A DNA stretch of 64,000 bases from Colwellia maritima (GCF_022669015.1 NZ_JAKKSL010000001.1:434001-498000); one strand, 5' to 3'; counted from the first letter of the stretch, positions 33,142 through 43,769 are shown. Notes: generated from the sequence alone by a model not told the origin. A program made the numbers and translations.

Positions 33142-34347
33142 ATGGATCCGTATATTACAGAATGGCTTAACTTAGTTATTCGCTTTGCTCATCTTATTAC
33201 AGGTATCGCATGGATCGGTGCGTCATTTTACTTTGTTTGGCTAGATAATCATTTAGAAAAACCACCACAATGGAAAACCGACAAAGGGATTGGTGGGGAT
33301 TTATGGGCGATTCACGGCGGTGGCTTTTATGAAGTGGCAAAATATAAACTTGCTCCTGAAAAAATGCCAACCACCTTACATTGGTTTAAATGGGAAGCCT
33401 ATACCACATGGATTACTGGTTTTTTATTACTTTCATTAATGTTTTATGTTGGCGCAGAATCCTATTTAATTGATAAACGCGTCGCTGATTTAACGCAACT
33501 GCAAGCCATTGCATTAGGCATTGGTTCTATTGTGATTGGTGTGGGACTCTATGAAGCATTAGTGCGAACCAAGTTACGTAATCACGGCATTATTTTAGGA
33601 ATGATCTTAATTGTTGTAGCTACAGCATTGTCTTATGGTTTAACGCAAATATTTAGTGCTCGTGGTGCGTATATGCACATGGGAGCTATCATCGGCACTA
33701 TTATGGCCGGTAACGTGTTTTTCGGTATTATGCCGTCACAACGTGCACTAGTAAAAGCAGTCGAAGAAGGAAAAGCACCTGATCCGACCTTTGGTTTAAA
33801 CGCTAAAGTGCGGTCAACTCATAATACTTACACGACGCTTCCTATTATCTTTATTATGATCTCGAATCATTACCCCATGACATTTAACCACCATGCTAAT
33901 TGGTTGGTATTAATTGCTATTATTTTAATTACTGCCGCAGTTCGCCAATATTTTGTGTTACGCCATTTTGGTAAACAAAAACCATTGGTATTAGTGGGCG
34001 CGGTTGTTGCCACTTTAGCGCTTGCTTTTTTGATTGCGCCTAAATCAAGCCAGTTAACGGCAGAGCAAAAACAACAAACGGTAACTACAGAGCAAGTACA
34101 AACCATTATTGAACAGCGTTGTAGCGCTTGTCATTCAAATAACAATACCGATGATGTTTTTAAATCGGCACAAGCAGGCATTGTTTTTAGTGATATATCG
34201 TCTATTAAACAATGGGCGCCAAGGATAAAAGCGAGAGTGATTGACGCGAAAGATATGCCGTTTATGAATAAAACTAACATGACAAACGATGAGCGAGATA
34301 CCTTAGCGATTTGGTTAACGACAATTAACCAAGAAACTGGAAAATAG
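33142..34347 (+). CDS. puuD: Membrane urate hydroxylase PuuD with C-terminal cytochrome c domain
   Basis: PuuD-type urate oxidase that converts urate to 5-hydroxyisourate, replacing soluble uricase, none of which is seen here. The N-terminal membrane domain begins with a helix carrying FAHLITGIAWIGASFYFVWLD and has about eight further hydrophobic segments. It includes the conserved LWAIHGGGFYEVAKYKLAPE loop. The C-terminal domain beyond residue 310 contains the haem c motif CSACH (near residue 329) and a downstream methionine-rich segment, so electrons probably enter the respiratory chain. The length of 401 residues is normal. It completes the xanthine-to-allantoin route with uraH and uraD upstream. 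Confidence 0.93.
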   Translation: MDPYITEWLNLVIRFAHLITGIAWIGASFYFVWLDNHLEKPPQWKTDKGIGGDLWAIHGGGFYEVAKYKLAPEKMPTTLHWFKWEAYTTWITGFLLLSLMFYVGAESYLIDKRVADLTQLQAIALGIGSIVIGVGLYEALVRTKLRNHGIILGMILIVVATALSYGLTQIFSARGAYMHMGAIIGTIMAGNVFFGIMPSQRALVKAVEEGKAPDPTFGLNAKVRSTHNTYTTLPIIFIMISNHYPMTFNHHANWLVLIAIILITAAVRQYFVLRHFGKQKPLVLVGAVVATLALAFLIAPKSSQLTAEQKQQTVTTEQVQTIIEQRCSACHSNNNTDDVFKSAQAGIVFSDISSIKQWAPRIKARVIDAKDMPFMNKTNMTNDERDTLAIWLTTINQETGK

Positions 34348-34394
34348 CGACTAGCAATACCTTGATTATGCCGTGCTTAGATTATTTAGCACGG

Positions 34395-36008
34395 TTACAA
34401 TAGCACGGTTTTTTTGTCTTCGTATGGTTGTATTGTGGATGACAGTGCCCAAATACTATTACGTTCACCATAATAAGCCCTGTGTTTTGTTTTACATGCC
34501 GCATAATAAAATATCCCAGAAAACACAAAAGCAACAAGCTCAACCATAATTGATGCTACTTGCCTAGTTTCCCATAAACCCATACTTGGTATAAAAAGGG
34601 TTAGTAAGGTGGTTAACGGTATAAATAAACAAGCTAAACTCATTAAATACAGCAAATTAATAGCGCTTTTTGCCGCACCGCTAGCAAATGCATAACTAAA
34701 CGCAATAAAAAACACCACATAATAGCAGCATAAGTAATAGTTATTGGTTTGAACACCTGTTAAATATAACCATTTACTGGAAAGTAGTGTTGTTGTTACC
34801 GCCAGTACAGAGCCTAAACATACCCCAATAGTTAACGAAGCCATAAAACGGTTAGGCTTAGTTTGTTGTGCATGTTTTTGCCTGCGTTTTTCTAACCAAA
34901 GCAAGTTACCACTATAAAACAAAAAAGCACCCAATAAGCCCATAATGAAATACAGCCAACGACCTAAGTCACCACCATAACCACCAAAATGTAACGAGAA
35001 AAAGCTACTAATCAGTGGTGTGTAAACATCCGCAGCATTCATCGGTATGCTACTAAAGGTAACTTCAAACGTGTATGGGTTCATATAAATGAAATCACCT
35101 GCACTATTACGCATCATTTCTTGCGTGTTCATTATGGTAATGCCAACCGATGGGCGGGCTGAGTTCAATCCTGAAAATGCCATGGACTGAACTTCATAAC
35201 CGTCTGTTAATTCACTTACTTTTTTAAGGTAAGTGTTCATAGTAGGCAAGTGTTTTATAGAATATGCCATAGTTGATTTTTGCGGTTGTTCAAAGAGAGG
35301 TCTTTCACCATAACCTACACTAAGCCCACCATAGAAAGCATCATGAAAAGCAAAGACAACCACAGTAATCGCAATAATAATATGAAAAGGTAGGCTGATC
35401 ACACCAATAAGATTATGACTATCGAGCCAAAAACGATTAGCTCCTTTATTTTTTCTCAAAGCAAAAAAACTTTTCGTTAATGTTGGCAGTAAAAATATAA
35501 TGCCAGAAACTAAAGCTAAAAAATAAAGCACGGCTGCTACACCTAAAACCAAAACACCAAGGTCTTCATGACCGATCTTGCCAACGATGCCACTGTGCGA
35601 TGCAAATTATCAACTAAATCGCCTAGTTCATTACTTGTATTAACCTGTGTAACCAACTCATTTTGTGGTGACAATGTAGCGTGCTTAACAATATGATTTA
35701 ACTGTAAACCTCTACCACCACCTGTTTCAGTCCATATTAATGGCGATTCATGTTCGTTAAAATTAACGGTAAAACCTTGCTGAGCTTTGTCAAAATTAGT
35801 TGATGCTTTTGTAATTAACGTATCAAATTTTTCAAGTGGAATTTGCGGTAAATAATGGTTGGAGGGTGTTGCCCAATGAGATATCTCTTTTTCGAACATA
35901 CTCAAAGAGCCAAAGATAAAAACCAATAAAGAGCACTAAACCTGCTATTATACCTGTCCAAGTATGAATGGATTGATAGGTACGTAATATATCGCCGCGA
36001 ATTTTCAT
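34395..36008 (-). CDS. PepSY-associated transmembrane protein, two frameshifts
   Basis: A predicted inner-membrane protein of the PepSY_TM (PiuB-like) family, often linked to siderophore iron reduction or uptake. Start at 36008 gives MKIRGDILRTYQSIHTWTGIIAGLVLF, the family N-terminus. The frame breaks near 35918 before GSLSMFEKEISHWATP, and again near 35575, where the corrected reading is IGHEDLGVLVLGVAAVLYFLALVSG. Four or five transmembrane helices and the FWLDSHNLIGVISLPFHI segment follow. The joined protein is about 537 residues. The ATG overlaps the stop of the next upstream gene. The set of three is transcribed divergently from a TonB receptor, which supports an iron role. Confidence 0.85.
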
Positions 36009-36304
36009 GCCCCGCCCCCCAATAAGAAAAACATACCGTAACCAAGCAAATTTGCTAATAATAAATAGCTCACCGCTTTTAAGCCTGTTTTAAACAAATA
36101 TGTAAAGCTTAAAATAAGTAGCCAAATAGGACTGATCATCCACATATTAAATTGTACTTTCACGGGGGTATCAATACCGCCAGGACCATACCAAGCAAAT
36201 ATCATAACGAATGCATAACTTAGTGATAAGCCCAGTATTAGTCCGGCAAACGTTTTCACCCACCAATGGGGCTGAATTTTTTCATCTGCTGATAATCTTG
36301 CCAT
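36005..36304 (-). CDS. Small membrane protein, siderophore-cluster type (DUF3649-like)
   Basis: A protein of 99 residues with an aromatic start (MARLSADEKIQPHWWVKTFAGLILGL) and three predicted transmembrane helices. I use ATG 36304 because the family-like N-terminus starts there, not the longer 36319. It overlaps the PepSY gene by four bases (ATGA). Small membrane proteins of this kind precede PepSY proteins in iron-uptake loci of Pseudomonas and Alteromonadales. The DUF3649 label is from memory of that context and is tentative. No catalytic motif is visible. Confidence 0.6.
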   Translation of the reverse strand: MARLSADEKIQPHWWVKTFAGLILGLSLSYAFVMIFAWYGPGGIDTPVKVQFNMWMISPIWLLILSFTYLFKTGLKAVSYLLLANLLGYGMFFLLGGGA

Positions 36305-36308
36305 TATG

Positions 36309-36575
36309 CTATCTCTCAATTTTTGAAAAAAGGGGGATCAACGTCATTAACGGAATACACACCAGTACAATATTTAACGTAAATAGCCAAATAAATACGG
36401 CTGAACTAGTAACAAATATTTGTAACCAAACAAATAAAGCCAATAAACAAAGCACTAAACCAATTAAACGCCAAAATTTGTTTAGCGGCTTGCTAAAAAT
36501 AGTTTGGTGTTTGTTGGATAGATAAATAAAGGTTGCGCCAATCAACGTTATCATTAGAGCTATAAATTGCGACAT
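36309..36575 (-). CDS. Small membrane protein (DUF3325-like)
   Basis: About 88 residues with three hydrophobic helices and a basic loop (LNKFWRLIGLVL). I choose ATG 36575 (MSQFIALMITLIGATFIYLSNKHQ), which begins directly with the first helix. It ends just upstream of the second small membrane gene, forming a three-gene set with the PepSY protein. DUF3325 proteins occur in this position in siderophore loci; the assignment is by context and hydropathy, so only moderate. The function is unknown. Confidence 0.55.
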   Translation of the reverse strand: MSQFIALMITLIGATFIYLSNKHQTIFSKPLNKFWRLIGLVLCLLALFVWLQIFVTSSAVFIWLFTLNIVLVCIPLMTLIPLFSKIER

Positions 36576-36694
36576 TTCAATTGTTTCCATCGTATAAAAA
36601 TTATTATTACATTTCATTGCTATAGGCGAGTGAGTTATTTATTCAATAGGCGTCAACCTCACCCTCACTCAAACGACAGAAAGACATTTTACCA

Positions 36695-36735
36695 CCGTCA
36701 ATGCAAATAGCAATGGTTTTCATTTGCATTGACGG
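36695..36735. promoter_or_regulatory. 14-bp inverted repeat in the divergent TonB/PepSY promoter region
   Basis: CCGTCAATGCAAAT (36695-36708) and ATTTGCATTGACGG (36722-36735) are perfect complements around a 13-base centre. The repeat lies in the 253-base gap between the divergent membrane-gene set and the TonB receptor. An operator for an iron-responsive repressor such as Fur is plausible given the neighbours, but the sequence is not a clear Fur consensus. A hairpin role cannot be excluded. Confidence 0.5.
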
Positions 36736-36828
36736 GATTGTTACGTTAGATTATTGCCCAGAAAAATCTACAAAATCACTATTACTTACAAAAATTAATA
36801 TTTAAAACTTATAAAATTTAAGGTTCAC

Positions 36829-38883
36829 ATGAAACATATACAATTTAAAATCAGTGCACTGACTGCTGCTTTTTTAACAGCGCTAACTACACCTTACGCA
36901 TTTGCAGAAGACAATGCAGAGCAATTAGAGTCTATGGAAAAAATTACCGTCTTGGGTGAAAAAACAGAGCGTAGCTTAAAGGACACTAGCTCTTCAGTGT
37001 CTGTCATTACAGAAGAAACATTAAAAACTATGCAAAGCCTAACCATGAGCAATGTAATTGCAGATATTCCAAATGTGGTGGTGCTATCGGGTGCAACACC
37101 TGATATACGTGGAGTTTCAGGCAATGGTGGCGCATCAGGATTTAATGCTTTTAGTGGTGGTGCCAAAGCACGTGTATCAACCTTAATTGATGGTGTGGTT
37201 GAACCTTTTGTGGCATTTGTAACTGCCGACTCTGGTATTTGGGATGTTGAACAAGTTGAAGTTTTTCGTGGGCCACAGTCAACCAAACAATGGCAGAAAT
37301 AGTATTGGTGGTGCAGTCTATGTAAAAACAAAAGATCCCTCGTTTGATTGGGAGGGTGCAGCACGCTTAGGCTACAGAAATCAAGATAGTTATATTGATT
37401 CTTCTTTTGTCCTTTCTGGGCCAATTGTTGAAGACGAACTCGCCTTTAGAGCCTCTTTTCAGCGTCTTGATGGTGACACTATCGACAATCAAGTTATCTA
37501 TGATACTAACCTGAGTGAGCATGATTTAAACGCAATCACCACCAACCGACTTAAAACCAAATTATTATGGCAACCTAAAGCCATTGAAAATTTCTCAGTG
37601 ATGTTGACCTACTCAACCAATGATGAAAAAGGTAACTCAGGTCGCAAATATTATCCGGCGATGATCCTTATGCGCTTGAACCTATTAACCCTGTTTATAT
37701 GGATACCGAATCAGAAACCGTCAGCATAAAGCTTGATTATGCAGTTAATGATTCGATCTCAATAGATTTTTTAGCCGCCGTTATGGATTATGACTGGACA
37801 ATGGATGCCTACGCAGAAACCGAAGCAGGCGAACAACTAGTAATAATGGCTGAAAACAACACCACCCTCGATGCAAAAATTAACTTTGGTAATAATAACC
37901 CCGCTCTCAATGGCTTTGTTGGCTTAGCGTATTTTGAGCGCGAGCAAGACTTTAATAGCAGCGGCACTACTGTATACAGTGGTGACGACAGTAGTGATTC
38001 TAATGCTATTTATGGTGAAGTTAGATATGAGTTTGCTGACGCTTGGTCAATCATTGCCGGCGGACGAATCGAAAGAGAAACCCAAAACCGTGATTTTGAT
38101 ATGCCTAGTAATAATATAAATCACGCTTTATTAGATAAAAGTAAAACCATTGCCTTACCTAAGTTAGTACTTCAATATCAAATTTCAGACGACACCACTT
38201 TATCGTTAAGTGGTCGTAGAGGCTATAACGCAGCAGGCGGCGCACTAAACTGGGCAACACAAGCTTACTATTACTATGATGAAGAAACGGTAGATACCTA
38301 CGAATTTACCGTGCGTAGTAGCGTCACTAAAAATATTAACTTTACCGCAAACGCTTTTTTTAATAACTTCTATGGTTATCAAGCGCTCAGTTCAACCCGT
38401 GCAATTGTTAATATGGATAAAGCACAAACCTATGGTGCAGAGTTTGACGTAACAGCAATGATCACTGATGATTTTCAATTAAATGCTAGCGTAGGTTTAT
38501 TAAGCACTGATATTAAAGACGCAGGTGAAAACTACGCAGATGCGACCGGTAATGAGTTAAACTCAGCACCAGAAATCACCGCAAAAATTAGCGGAAAATA
38601 TTGGTTAACTGACGAATTCAATGTGGGTGTATCGGTTAATTATGTGGGTGAATATTTTGGTGACTTTGCCAACACAGAAGAACGTATTGCGGGTGGTTAC
38701 ACCCTAACGCGTCTTAATGTAAACTATACAACAGACAACTGGTTAATTACCGCCTTTGTTAACAACGTACTTGATGAGCAAGAATTTGTGAGCAATGAAC
38801 CGGCAGGCAGATCATACCCCAAAGGTTATTCAGCCATTGTTGACCCAAGGAACATTGGCGCCTCTGTGACTTACTCATTTTAA
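36829..38883 (+). CDS. TonB-dependent outer-membrane receptor, two frameshifts
   Basis: A 22-stranded-barrel receptor, probably for a ferric siderophore or another ligand. The signal peptide (MKHIQFKISALTAAFLTALTTPYAFA) ends near residue 26. The plug domain has ITVLGEKTERSLKDTSSSVSVIT and the VEVFRGPQST motif. Barrel strands follow, ending with DPRNIGASVTYSF and a terminal phenylalanine. The frame breaks near 37290 (the correct reading continues as TNGRNSIGGAVYVKT) and near 37662 (DDPYALEPINPVYMDTESE). The total is about 685 residues. It is divergent from a PepSY iron set, and ferritin lies 3 kb away, which hints at iron. The substrate cannot be read from sequence. Confidence 0.9.
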
Positions 38884-38975
38884 TTAACTCAGGTTCGCAT
38901 TACACATCAAAGAAAAAACACCGGTGAATGAAAGCTTTCTCATATTCACACGAGCAAGCTTTTAGCATTACTATT

Positions 38976-39536
38976 CTATTGCCCATCCCGGCGCTTTATC
39001 GTCCCAATTTCCACATCAAATAAATCAAGCACCCGTGCAACACTGTGATTAATAATATCATCAATGGTTTTAGGTTTATTATAAAAAGCGGGCATGGGTG
39101 GGGCGATAATTGCGCCTAATTGAGAGGCGTCGTACATTAATTTACAGTGGCCTGTATGCAAAGGTACTTCTCGTGGCATTAGCACTAATTTACGTCGTTC
39201 TTTGAGTGTTACATCAGCGGCGCGCACAATTAAACTGTCAGCGTACGAATTCACAATGGCAGACAATGTTTTCATGGAACAAGGCGCAACAATCATACCG
39301 TCCGCTTTAAATGAACCGCTAGAAATAGTAGCGGCCTGATTTTTATTGTGATGCACAACATCAGCAAGCGCCTCTACTTGTTGAGGTGTGTAATCAGTTT
39401 CAATACTTATATTTAAGCGTGCGTATGAGCTCATAATTAAATGCGTTTCTATGCCTTCAACTGCTTTAAGCATTTCCAGTAAGCGAATGCCATAAATCAC
39501 ACCACTTGAGCCGCTTATACCTATAATTAAACGCAT
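38976..39536 (-). CDS. ubiX: Flavin prenyltransferase UbiX
   Basis: Makes prenylated FMN, the cofactor of the UbiD decarboxylase in ubiquinone synthesis. The family start [20 protein letters not shown], then [45 protein letters not shown], are diagnostic. The length of 186 residues is normal. It is convergent with the TonB receptor, with a 92-base gap, and has no obvious functional partner in the window. Confidence 0.95.
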   Translation of the reverse strand: MRLIIGISGSSGVIYGIRLLEMLKAVEGIETHLIMSSYARLNISIETDYTPQQVEALADVVHHNKNQAATISSGSFKADGMIVAPCSMKTLSAIVNSYADSLIVRAADVTLKERRKLVLMPREVPLHTGHCKLMYDASQLGAIIAPPMPAFYNKPKTIDDIINHSVARVLDLFDVEIGTIKRRDGQ

Positions 39537-39711
39537 TAATTGAGCCTCTTAATAAACCAAGTCTATGAATGTACATAGATTTCACCTATGGCTATCATAA
39601 CATAGGCTAATATACTTAATGATATTTTAACCTGCTATACTTTACGAATATATACCGGTTACTAAGTATTATTCTAAAAACAACAAACTTAAAGTATTCG
39701 AGAAATTAACG

Positions 39712-41726
39712 ATGAGCATTATATTACGACCTGCTACCAATTTAATGAACAAGCTAACATATTTGCAAAAATTCATTCTAATCAGTTTGATCTGTTTAGT
39801 GCCTTTATTAACGCTTGCCTACATGCAATTGAATACACTACATAAAGCTAAACTAGTGACGGAGAAAGAGTTAAATGGATTAATTGAGTTGCGTCACACT
39901 TTATCGTTAGTATCCCTGTCAGCCGAACGTCGTGATTTAATGTTAGTAAGGGGGATGAGTCTAGTGTTGACGAAAGCCTTGGAAAACGTATTCAACAAAA
40001 CGAAACTGACTATATTCAATTGCTCAACGTTATTAAAAAAACGGTTGAAGGTAATGAACACGCAAGCACCTTATCGTTAATTGAAAAATTAACTAAAGAA
40101 ATTCAAATTAATCGCATGACCGAAGTTTCAAGAATGAGCATGGCTGAAAAATTTGATGTATTTAATCAGTCAGTCTCAAATACTTGGGGACTTGTACGTG
40201 CTATCGCCAACGATACTGGCTTGTCTAGAGACCATAACGCAAAAAACTTTTTATTAATGAAATTAATTATTGATGATCTTGAACTTGCTATAAAACACCA
40301 AGGCATGCATCGAAGTTTTGCCAGTGTTGCCTTCAAAATTGGTAGTTTATCAAGTCAATCCTTAGACACGTTTGACCAACTCTTGGCTTTTTTAGAGCAA
40401 GACGCTAAAAACGTAGAGTTAAAATTACAACCCCTTGTAAACGATAGCCAATTGAAAGAAATAAGTCTTAATGTTGTTAAACAATTACAACTTGATATAG
40501 TCGCCTTAGACGACATTCTTTTAAATGAAAACTTTAACCAACCTTGGAAAAACTATTTTGCCAACGGCGCACAAGCACTTGCGATGATGAATACTTTTAT
40601 TGAAGAAGCAATCACATCAATTGAAAACGACTTGCAAATAAGAGCGGACGCACAACAACAAGATTTTTATATACTGTTGGTGTCTTGCTTGTTTGTTTTA
40701 GCGTTTGTGAGCTACTTAATGTTAGGTTTTAACTTGTCAGTTAGACGTGGTATTGACTCTATTTTAACCGTTGCGCGCGATGTTTCTAAAGGTGACCTTA
40801 CGACACAAATAGTACCAAGAAGCAAAGATGAAATAGGTCAACTCAGCGAAGAGTTCAATCAGATGACCCGCAATATTCGTAACCTCATTCAAGAGGTAAC
40901 GAACACGTCTGACGTTGTGGTTACTCAAACGTCTAAAGTAGATGATATTGCTACCCAAAGTAGCCAAGCAATTGCCCTACAAAGTAATGAAATTGAACAA
41001 ATAACAAAGGCCGTAAATGAAATGTCACTTAGTGTGCAGAACGTTGCCCAAACAAGTTCAGAAGCATCAGAAGCGTCTATTCAAGTGAATAACGAGGCCA
41101 ATGCCGGTAATCAATTAGTTGCATCTTCGCTAGAAAGCATTAAATTACTTTCAACTAATATCGATCACTCAATGACAATGATTGCCCTACTGGCTAAAGA
41201 GAGTGATGGTATTTCAGTGGTGCTTGACGTAATAAAAAGTATTGCAGAACAAACCAATTTACTTGCCCTTAATGCTGCCATTGAAGCAGCACGTGCAGGA
41301 GAGCAAGGACGTGGTTTTGCTGTTGTTGCTGATGAAGTAAGAACATTAGCCCAACGCACTCAACAATCAACCCAAGAAATTGAAAAAATAATACAGCGTT
41401 TACAAACGGGGGTTTCAGACACCTCACAATCAATGTCTATCAGCCATGAAAATGTAGGTAAAAGTGTTTCCTCCTCTGAAGAAGTTGGGGAAGCGTTAAG
41501 TCGCATTTCAATGTCGGCTCAAGCTATTGTTGATTTTAATGCGCAAATTGTGACGGCAACAGAGGAACAAACGATTGTTGCTCAAGAAATAGACAAAAAA
41601 ATTATCGCCATCAATAATTTAACAAGCCAAACAGCTATAGGCGCAAAAGAAACGGCACAGTCATTAGATAATATGGTTACCCAAACGAATCACTTAAAAG
41701 ACGTTGTTCATGCCTTTAATGTTTAA
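39712..41726 (+). CDS. Methyl-accepting chemotaxis protein, one frameshift
   Basis: A membrane chemoreceptor signalling to CheA. The N-terminal helix [21 protein letters not shown] is followed by a helical periplasmic sensor region and a second helix ([21 protein letters not shown]). Next come HAMP ([29 protein letters not shown]) and the signalling domain with the conserved tip [21 protein letters not shown]. One base appears to be missing from a G run near 39950 (five G for six); the corrected reading is [20 protein letters not shown]. The total is about 672 residues. The chemotactic ligand is unknown. No che genes are adjacent. Confidence 0.92.
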
Positions 41727-41876
41727 CTGCTTTTATTTATTGCTCAAAAGAGCGGCGTTTAAGTGAGTAAATGCGGTTATTTGGCTGATAAAGCCAAGAC
41801 AAGGCATTGTTAATTGATTAGCTTATATGTCAAAGTATACAGCTGCACTAATGCTATATAAAAGACGAGATCGCTC

Positions 41877-42404
41877 ATGTTAAAATCTACAATGGTTACC
41901 CAACTCAATGCACAAATTAATTTAGAGTTTTACTCATCAAACCTATACTTACAAATGAGTGCATGGTGTGAAGAAAAAGGGTTTGAAGGCGCAGCGCAGT
42001 TTATGCGTAAACACGCTGATGAAGAAATGGGCCATATGACGCGTCTTTTCACTTACGTGAGCGAAACAGGCGCATTACCTATTTTAGGTGCTATTGATGC
42101 GCCACCACATGAATTTAAATCATTAGCCGACGTGTTTGAAAAAACCTATGAGCATGAATGTTTAATTACAGAAAAAATTAATGCGTTAGCCCATGAAGCT
42201 TTTACTAATCAAGACTATTCTACTTTTAATTTTTTACAATGGTATGTTTCTGAGCAACATGAAGAAGAAACGTTATTTAAAAGTATTTTAGATAAAATTA
42301 ACTTAGTTGGCCATGACGGTCATGCACTATTTTTTGTAGACAAAGACCTTGCTGAAATGGCGAAAAAAGGTAGTACAAGCATTATGACTGACGGTAACGC
42401 ATAG
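41877..42404 (+). CDS. ftnA: Non-haem ferritin
   Basis: Iron-storage protein forming a 24-mer shell. Ferroxidase-centre residues are visible in [20 protein letters not shown] sequence (the Glu of INLEFYSS), in [13 protein letters not shown] (Glu and His) and in [11 protein letters not shown] near residue 130. The length of 175 residues is normal for FtnA. Iron regulation is likely but no clear Fur site was identified in the 150-base upstream gap. It is the last core gene before the accessory island. Confidence 0.95.
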   Translation: MLKSTMVTQLNAQINLEFYSSNLYLQMSAWCEEKGFEGAAQFMRKHADEEMGHMTRLFTYVSETGALPILGAIDAPPHEFKSLADVFEKTYEHECLITEKINALAHEAFTNQDYSTFNFLQWYVSEQHEEETLFKSILDKINLVGHDGHALFFVDKDLAEMAKKGSTSIMTDGNA

Positions 42405-42417
42405 CAACTCAGCCATA

Positions 42418-42552
42418 ATGAAAAACATAATCCTTACCGATGTATTAATTATTGGCGGCGCTGCCGGTTTAATGTGTGCAGCGACCGCCGGATATAGAGG
42501 TCGTAGCGTTACCGTCGTTGATATGGGCAAAAAAGCGGCCGAAAAATTTTAA
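42418..42552 (+). pseudogene. N-terminal remnant of a YhiN/HI0933-type flavoprotein gene
   Basis: The frame from ATG 42418 encodes 44 residues including DVLIIGGAAGLMCAATAGYRGRSV, the FAD-binding start of the YhiN/HI0933 oxidoreductase family. A one-base shift near the end continues RKILI, which is also family sequence, before all similarity stops at about 42555, where an IS982 end abuts. The matching C-terminal part lies 20 kb away (from about 62790) on the same strand. The remnant is 14 bases after ftnA. A three-base loss in the GxGxxG loop is also apparent. Confidence 0.82.
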
Positions 42553-42555
42553 TTA

Positions 42556-42634
42556 ACTTGAGATCGGTTTAAGCAACGACCATAGCATTAAGCTCTACAT
42601 CAGTTAAATTAAGACCTGGCTTGTTTTTTAAGCA
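42556..42634 (-). mobile_element. IS982 transposase 3' end remnant
   Basis: On the minus strand this encodes NKPGLNLTDVELNAMVVA and a stop, closely resembling the tail of the intact transposase at 59875 (ENKPTLNINDVEKNAMVRA). It is followed by AAACCGATCTCAAGT, matching the IS end AACCCGATCTGAGGT at 11 of 14 or so positions. Only the last 70-80 bases of the element are left, fused to a helicase fragment. Confidence 0.75.
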
Positions 42635-42805
42635 CTAGGCCACCAATCCGACCAAGTTGCTCTTTAATAATTGAACAGCCAATTCTGAGGCCATCATCGT
42701 TTTACCTGCGCCAGGTGTTGCCAAGGTTAAAAAATGGCTATTACCATCACCGTATTGTTTCAATGCCAAATAAATACATTCAGCTTGCCATTGTCTTAAT
42801 TTCAT
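42635..42805 (-). pseudogene. 5' fragment of a DEAD/DEAH-type helicase gene
   Basis: From ATG 42805 on the minus strand, 56 residues read MKLRQWQAECIYLALKQYG and contain a Walker A motif in LATPGAGKTMMASELAV. The frame then ends at TAG (42635), next to the IS982 remnant. The start of the protein is typical of island superfamily 2 helicases, so the remainder has been lost to IS-linked deletion. Confidence 0.75.
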
Positions 42806-43290
42806 ATTTTCTCTACAGGTTTATCTTGCTCAAGTAAGCCTTCAATAGCTCTTATCTACCCGAGTATTCTTGTATTATTATCTCTAGCTTTATTAAACTG
42901 AGGTTGTATTTCTTCAACCAATTTAGGAAATTCAGAATTCAGATCCTTGTAAGCTTCAGACTCACCAATATTCAATAATAACTCTGATTTGTAGTTGTTT
43001 AATTTCGTAAGTAATTTGTCATATTTAGCATAAGAAGTGATTACGTCTTTTATTTTAATTGCAGCTAATTCCTTTATTTTTTTAATATCAAAAAATTCGG
43101 TTTTATGGAATCTAGTAAGGCCTTTTTTTATTCGACTTGGGCTTTGTCAGCCAACCTTTATTAATTAGCTTTAACAGCTCCGCATAAATAAATTGTCTCA
43201 CACTTGCTGACTCTAAAGTTGAGTCACTTTTTAAAGCAAAACATGCTGATCGGACATCACTTGTCGTGAAGTGGTCAAAGTTGAATGCAG
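42802..43290 (-). pseudogene. Degenerate gene upstream of the helicase fragment
   Basis: Minus-strand frames encode SACFALKSDSTLESASVRQF, then a lysine-rich linker, then a coiled-coil-like KELAAIKIKDVITSYAKYDKLL segment and a C-terminal RAIEGLLEQDKPVEKI. There is a frame shift near 43130 and a stop codon near 42860. The final TGA overlaps the helicase ATG, so the two were once a coupled pair. I do not recognise the family. The 5' end runs into the divergent XRE gene, and no good start is seen. Confidence 0.5.
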
Positions 43291-43524
43291 CCCGTACAAA
43301 AATTAATAGGCATGAATATCAAAATTTCTCGAACTAAGCGCTCTATAAATCAATCAGTTGTTGCTAGTAAATTAGGAATTGAAGCGAGCTACCTAAGCCG
43401 AATTGAAAAAGGTACCGTTCCTGTTTCATATGAAAGGATTTATGAAATTATCCATATCCTACAGTGTAATATTGATGAGATATTTCCACAGCCCCCAGAA
43501 GTCGAAACACAATTTAATCGATGA
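43285..43524 (+). CDS. XRE-family helix-turn-helix regulator
   Basis: A 79-residue DNA-binding protein of the lambda-repressor/C-protein type. The helix-turn-helix lies in INQSVVASKLGIEASYLSRIEKGTVPVSYERIYEII, followed by a short dimerisation tail. ATG 43285 keeps the LIGMNIK lead that aligns with the usual first helix; ATG 43312 is a shorter option. It stands at the left end of the defence island and may control the genes to its right. A palindrome about 120 bases downstream could be its operator. Confidence 0.82.
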   Translation: MQPVQKLIGMNIKISRTKRSINQSVVASKLGIEASYLSRIEKGTVPVSYERIYEIIHILQCNIDEIFPQPPEVETQFNR

Positions 43525-43644
43525 TTATATTTATTGGAATTTATACCTCTATTTGTCTATAAAGCTACGGCCATTATCAAGTAAGTAATCAAAACCAGTT
43601 GACATCTTAACTTTGATTAGACGATAATATTGTAAATGGTCGAC

Positions 43645-43656
43645 TCAACCGGTTGA
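43645..43656. promoter_or_regulatory. Perfect 12-bp palindrome, candidate XRE operator
   Basis: TCAACCGGTTGA lies in the 245-base gap between the XRE gene and the 612-residue gene, about 114 bases before the latter's ATG. Small XRE proteins bind short palindromes of this type. Assignment is by position only. Confidence 0.35.
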
Positions 43657-43769
43657 ATTTCTACTCCTTTCAAACAAAGAGTCACCCCCTAAAAATTATT
43701 CTGGGTCTTATTTTTTATCCTTTAATCGAGGAGTAGTGCGTTTTACGTATAAAAATAAAGGTATAAACC

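Noticed and set aside
36695..36735. Definite Fur box
   Set aside because: The repeat does not fit the 19-bp Fur consensus well, so it is only listed as a candidate operator.
42418..42552. Functional 44-residue protein
   Set aside because: It is the FAD-binding start of a YhiN protein, ends in a frame break, and its missing C-terminal part lies at the far end of the island.
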